NCBI RefSeq assembly: GCF_029867415.1
Contig: NW_026705403.1
Coordinates: forward strand, 496,001-560,000
DNA from: Vicia villosa
Taxonomy: Eukaryota > Streptophyta > Magnoliopsida > Fabales > Fabaceae
Direction of reading: 5' to 3'
Length of the DNA: 64,000 nt
Below the pieces are notes generated by a model. That model saw only the letters and a list, made by a program, of their open reading frames with translations. It did no database searches and had not been told where the DNA came from. The position numbers were made by a program, and so were the translations under genes. Positions 60,557-64,000 of this stretch are shown here, piece by piece (within the stretch, counting starts at the first letter, position 1; each line of letters opens with the position of its first letter).

Positions 60557-61049
60557 CAAAAAAAATTTGCCACTGGGCTCTTTATTTTCCTTTTAAGGGG
60601 AATTACAAAAGCCTTGACTTCTCTATTGCACTTAAGGGGTATGTAGGCCTAAGATGCGATATCTTATCAAGCTCACTTTTAAAAATCTTCTTTTCTCATT
60701 CTCCCACTCTATTTAAACAAAAACACAAAAAATCAGTTTTATAACAATAATAAATATACATTTAAAAAAAAGGTTCCTGCGGAGTACCGTAGATGTGAGG
60801 GGTGCTAATACCTTCCCCTTGCATAACCAACCCCCGAACCATAGATCTTTGATAAGTTTATTAGTTTTGATTTTAAAAACATCTGTGGGTTTTATTTCGC
60901 TCTTTTTCCTATTTCCTTTGGAAACAATAAAGCGCGGTGGCGACTCTACTAAAAAAGGTCTGAGCTAAGTCAATCAATGGCTTTAGTCTCAAATTTTCAC
61001 CGTTACACGTATATATACATACGAACATATCTCGTAGATGCATCTACGG

Positions 61050-61229
61050 AATGTTTTCACGCTAAGTAAAAAAAATGTACTTTCGGGAATACACCTCCCA
61101 AAGCATAAAGGAAATTTTAGAAGCACACACGGTGCCTAAGAACCCCAAGGGTGTAATAAGAGTTCTCCTTAATTTATTATTGTATAAAGAGAGCTAGTGT
61201 CTCCGCCGGTTGTAAATCTTTTAAAAAAA
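61050..61229. other. Unassigned sequence
   Basis: About 180 bp between the fourth palindrome and the gypsy relic. I see no ORF or repeat in it. Confidence 0.5.
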
Positions 61230-62708
61230 GTCATTGTGAATAGTGGGCATCGCTCAATTCCCCTGCATGGTCGGGAGGCCCCCTCTCTTTCTCCAACTTA
61301 TACATAGATATGCAAGAAAAGAAAGTTACTTCTGAAATGAAAAAGGTCACACTCAATACACCAAACGAGAACCAACTCGGTGCCTCTGGTCTCATCACGC
61401 CAAGATCCACCATGTTCCTTGGGCGTCAAGATGGCTGTCGGGAAAACCTATGTCATGCCGAAGAGTTCTGAATTTTCAGTAAGAGAACAATTCACATTAT
61501 GGCCAAAAGAAACCAAGATATCAATTATGGTCTCATTTGAGGAAAAACCATATACAGAGCTAGATGACATCTGCAAAGTACTATGATCCGTTTGTGTTTT
61601 TAATAATTTATGTGTCATTTATCAGGTACAAAGCTCAACCGATGCCTACTCCCCAACAAAAGCAAATGTCAAAAACAATGAAAACCTCCACTTGAGGCAT
61701 TTAACCCAAGACCTCCACAGGAGGCATCTCGGCTATGTAGTTTGAAGGGTGACATACCATAATAATTGCACTTCTTCTCAAAAGAATCCAACCAGCAAGC
61801 CCCTTAAGAGGCTGAAGAAGACCATGGTTCATCTTCAACCCTTAAAAAGCATCCCAATAGAGCATGTTGACCGAACTGCCGAGATCCACCAAAACTCATT
61901 TGATGTCCCAGTCATGAATATGGAGATTTATCACCATAGGATCATCCTCATGGGGGGAAATCCCTTCAAGATCCATCTTAGAAAAGTTGATTTACAACAT
62001 TGTGGTGGCTAATTTCACTGGTGGAGCTCTATCAATGTGCATCATTTGTCTGGCATACTTCTTTATGGATGAGTTGGACTCTCCGCCTCTTTTAAAAGCT
62101 CAAGCCATTATGTTCAATGTGTTATGGTCCGTAGAGCTCCTGCCCTTCCTTGACACCTCAATTTCTTCTAGGCTCAGGAGTCCTTTGCCCTACTTCTCTT
62201 TATGGTGAAACCTTCCTTTTTATATTTTGCACATTTCCCTAAACATATCTATGTAGTTGAACTTATTGAATTAATTTTTCAATTTCTCGTTTTAAATGGT
62301 GTCAATCATCAGTGTGATGACCCTAGATCCTATGGTACTTACACCATTTGCTCAAATCATTTTCCATGGAATCTCCCTTAGGAGCATAAGACTCTAGAAT
62401 GATTTTAGTGTGGTAAACATCCTGCAAGATCCACTCCCTCCTAGTATTGAGTTACGTGAAGCGTTCGAGGGGCTTTCTGGCGGGCTTGAAAATAATTTTT
62501 TCATGAACAGGTATCATGTTTTGTTTTTTCCTATGCCCAGATGATTTTGGTTTACCACCCCATTCCTTTGCGTCCCTTCTCCTTTTTTTGGGGTTACTCT
62601 TTTCTTTAATGTAACATTATGCCCTAACCAAGATTTCTTCTATTGAAGATGGCAACTTATATGCTAGAAATTCATTGAAATGTCCCGCATTTAAACCATT
62701 ATAGAAGC
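61230..62708 (-). pseudogene. Eroded Ty3/gypsy gag-pro relic
   Basis: On the - strand, frames with many stops show, in order: FNEFLAYKLPSSIEE-like gag sequence near 62680; a zinc-knuckle-like segment KWCKYHR..GHHTDDC near 62350-62300 followed by LKREIEKLIQ; and an aspartic-protease site VLVDLGSSVNMLYW near 61900-61860. The order gag, knuckle, protease is as in plant gypsy elements, and the knuckle type differs from Ogre-1 and Athila in this window. No RT follows within the relic. It is truncated at 62708 by the next repeat. No LTR of this element is visible. Confidence 0.6.
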
Positions 62709-64000
62709 TGAAGGATAGAAAAACACTTAGAAAGGGGGGGTTTGAATAAGTGTAGCTTTAAAAAACTTGACCGATAAAAATAAATTGCACAGTTATTTTT
62801 ATCCTGGTTCGTTGTTAACTAAACTACTCCAGTCCACCCCCGCAGAGATGATTTACCTCAACTGAGGATTTAATCCACTAATCGCACGGATTACAATGGT
62901 TCTCCACTTAGTCAGCAACTAAGTCTTCCAGAGTCTTCTGATCACACACTGATCACTCCAGGAACAACTGCTTAGATACCCTCTAAGACTTTCTAGAGTA
63001 TTCTGATCCACACGATCACTCTAGTTACAACCTGCTTAGATAACCTCTAAGACTTCCTAGAGTATTCTGATCCACACGATCACTCTAGTTCCTTACAACT
63101 TAATGTAATCAATTCTAAGAGTATTACAATTGCTTCTTAAAAGCTATAATCACAAACTGTGATATTTCTCTTAACGTTTAAGCTTAATCTCACTAATATA
63201 TTACAACAGCAATGTAGTGAGCTTTGATGAAGATGAAGATTCTGAGCTTTGAATAGAACAGTGTTTCAGCAAGTTAATATTCACAGAATTTGTGTTAGTT
63301 CGTTAACCTTGCTTCTCATCAGAACTTCATATTTATAGGCGTTGGAGAAGATGACCGTTGAGTGCATTTAATGCTTTGCGTTTTCCGTACAGCATCGCAT
63401 TTAATGTTATACGCTTTTGTCAACTACCCTCTAAGACTTTCTAGAGTATTCTGATCCACACGATCACTCTAGTTACAACCTGCTTAGATAACCTCTAAGA
63501 CTTCCTAGAGTATTCTGATCCACACGATCACTCTAGTTCCTTACAACTTAATGTAATCAATTCTAAGAGTATTACAATTGCTTCTTAAAAGCTATAATCA
63601 CAAACTGTGATATTTCTCTTAACGTTTAAGCTTAATCTCACTAATATATTACAACAGCAATGTAGTGAGCTTTGATGAAGATGAAGATTCTGAGCTTTGA
63701 ATAGAACAGTGTTTCAGCAAGTTAATATTCACAGAATTTGTGTTAGTTCGTTAACCTTGCTTCTCATCAGAACTTCATATTTATAGGCGTTGGAGAAGAT
63801 GACCGTTGAGTGCATTTAGTGCTTTGCGTTTTCCGTACAGCATCGCATTTAATGTTATACGCTTTTGTCAACTACCTCGAGCCTTGTTCACGCTGTGTCT
63901 ACTGACGTTGCCTTTAATAGCTTCTAACGTTCCTTTTGTCAGTCAGCGTAGCCTGCCACATGTACTTCCTTCTGATCTGATGTTTGTAAATACAACGTTT
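62709..64000 (-). repeat. Probable LTR of another retrotransposon, running off the window
   Basis: Begins TGAAGGATAG at 62709, where gag-like coding stops abruptly. The GC-moderate, ORF-free sequence and a TATA box on the - strand (CTATAAAT, 63331-63338) suggest an LTR read leftwards. I recall this type of sequence (AGAAAGGGGGGGTTTGAATA) as a common legume repeat, perhaps SIRE/Maximus-type Ty1/copia, but I cannot confirm the class without the internal region. Confidence 0.45.
62981..63876. repeat. 448-bp tandem duplication
   Basis: 62981-63428 and 63429-63876 are the same sequence. The only internal difference I saw is A at about 63380 against G in the second copy (ATTTAATGCTT against ATTTAGTGCTT). 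Each copy includes a TATA box on the - strand (63331-63338 and 63779-63786). Confidence 0.92.

Larger units (their letters stand above)
57165..61007 (+). mobile_element. Ogre-type solo LTR (3843 bp)
   Basis: Starts TGTTGTACCCCAGTTTTTGACC, comparable to the Ogre TGTTGCACCCC / TGTCATACCCC starts. It ends TTTTCACCGTTACA, comparable to TTCACCGTATTACA. Before the end is AATAAAGCGCGGTGGCGACTCT, the same AATAAA plus TGGCGACTC arrangement as in the other Ogre LTRs. There is no PBS, internal region or partner LTR. The flanks are TGTAG and CGTAT, not a perfect duplication, so either it is old or one boundary is a base or two off. Solo LTRs arise by recombination between the two LTRs of one element. Confidence 0.8.

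Noticed and set aside
61380..62208. + strand ORFs of 68-87 codons
   Set aside because: The - strand carries gag and protease motifs in this stretch; the + strand ORFs are shadows.

Overview
The window is plant nuclear DNA made almost entirely of nested LTR retrotransposons. The host is very probably a legume of the inverted-repeat-lacking clade, with tribe Fabeae (Pisum/Vicia/Lathyrus type) the best guess. The reasons are several giant Ogre-like Ty3/gypsy elements (LTRs of 3.2 to 5.6 kb, a tRNA-Arg primer site, an extra ORF before gag, a dual RNase H and an intron before RT), an Athila element, a MULE-derived OTU fragment, and no convincing host gene in 64 kb. Species cannot be fixed from the sequence alone.

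Layout. (1) Ogre-1 (+ strand) runs from beyond the left edge to 46889. It has a 5' LTR (to 2003), PBS, ORF1, gag-pro, an intron, RT-RNaseH-archaeal-type RNaseH-integrase, a 3' UTR with a 45-bp tandem array, a PPT and a 3' LTR (43057-46889). (2) Ogre-2 (6516-18814, +) is inserted in Ogre-1 gag with target duplication ATTCG. It keeps only a damaged gag. (3) Ogre-3 (19023-36786, - strand) is inserted about 200 coding bases further on with target duplication CTCTG. It has two 5619-bp LTRs and almost no coding capacity. (4) Ogre-1 is itself inserted in the env-position (ORF-1-like) gene of an Athila element on the - strand (46890-55400; 5' LTR 53980-55400, tRNA-Asp PBS). (5) The Athila element interrupts a MULE-related OTU-protease pseudogene (55401-56322). 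(6) To its right lie a small pseudogene with 18-bp palindromes, an Ogre-type solo LTR (57165-61007), an eroded gypsy gag-pro relic (61230-62708, -) and a probable LTR with a 448-bp tandem duplication that includes its TATA box (62709-64000).

The nesting gives a relative clock that agrees with LTR divergence judged by eye. Athila is oldest (five nonsense codons). Ogre-1 LTRs differ by about 1%, Ogre-2 LTRs by about 0.3%, and Ogre-3 LTRs have the same length with no difference found in the parts compared. The two youngest insertions are both coding-deficient, so they were presumably mobilised in trans by an autonomous Ogre relative. I found no prokaryote-like system, CRISPR array or intact host gene. 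The least explained signals are: tRNA/SINE-like modules inside the Ogre-2 LTRs; a second copy of the PBS core inside U5 of all four Ogre-type LTR families; splice-site-like 190-bp modules in the LTRs; and GC-rich hairpin pairs placed in both the LTR and the env-leader of Athila.
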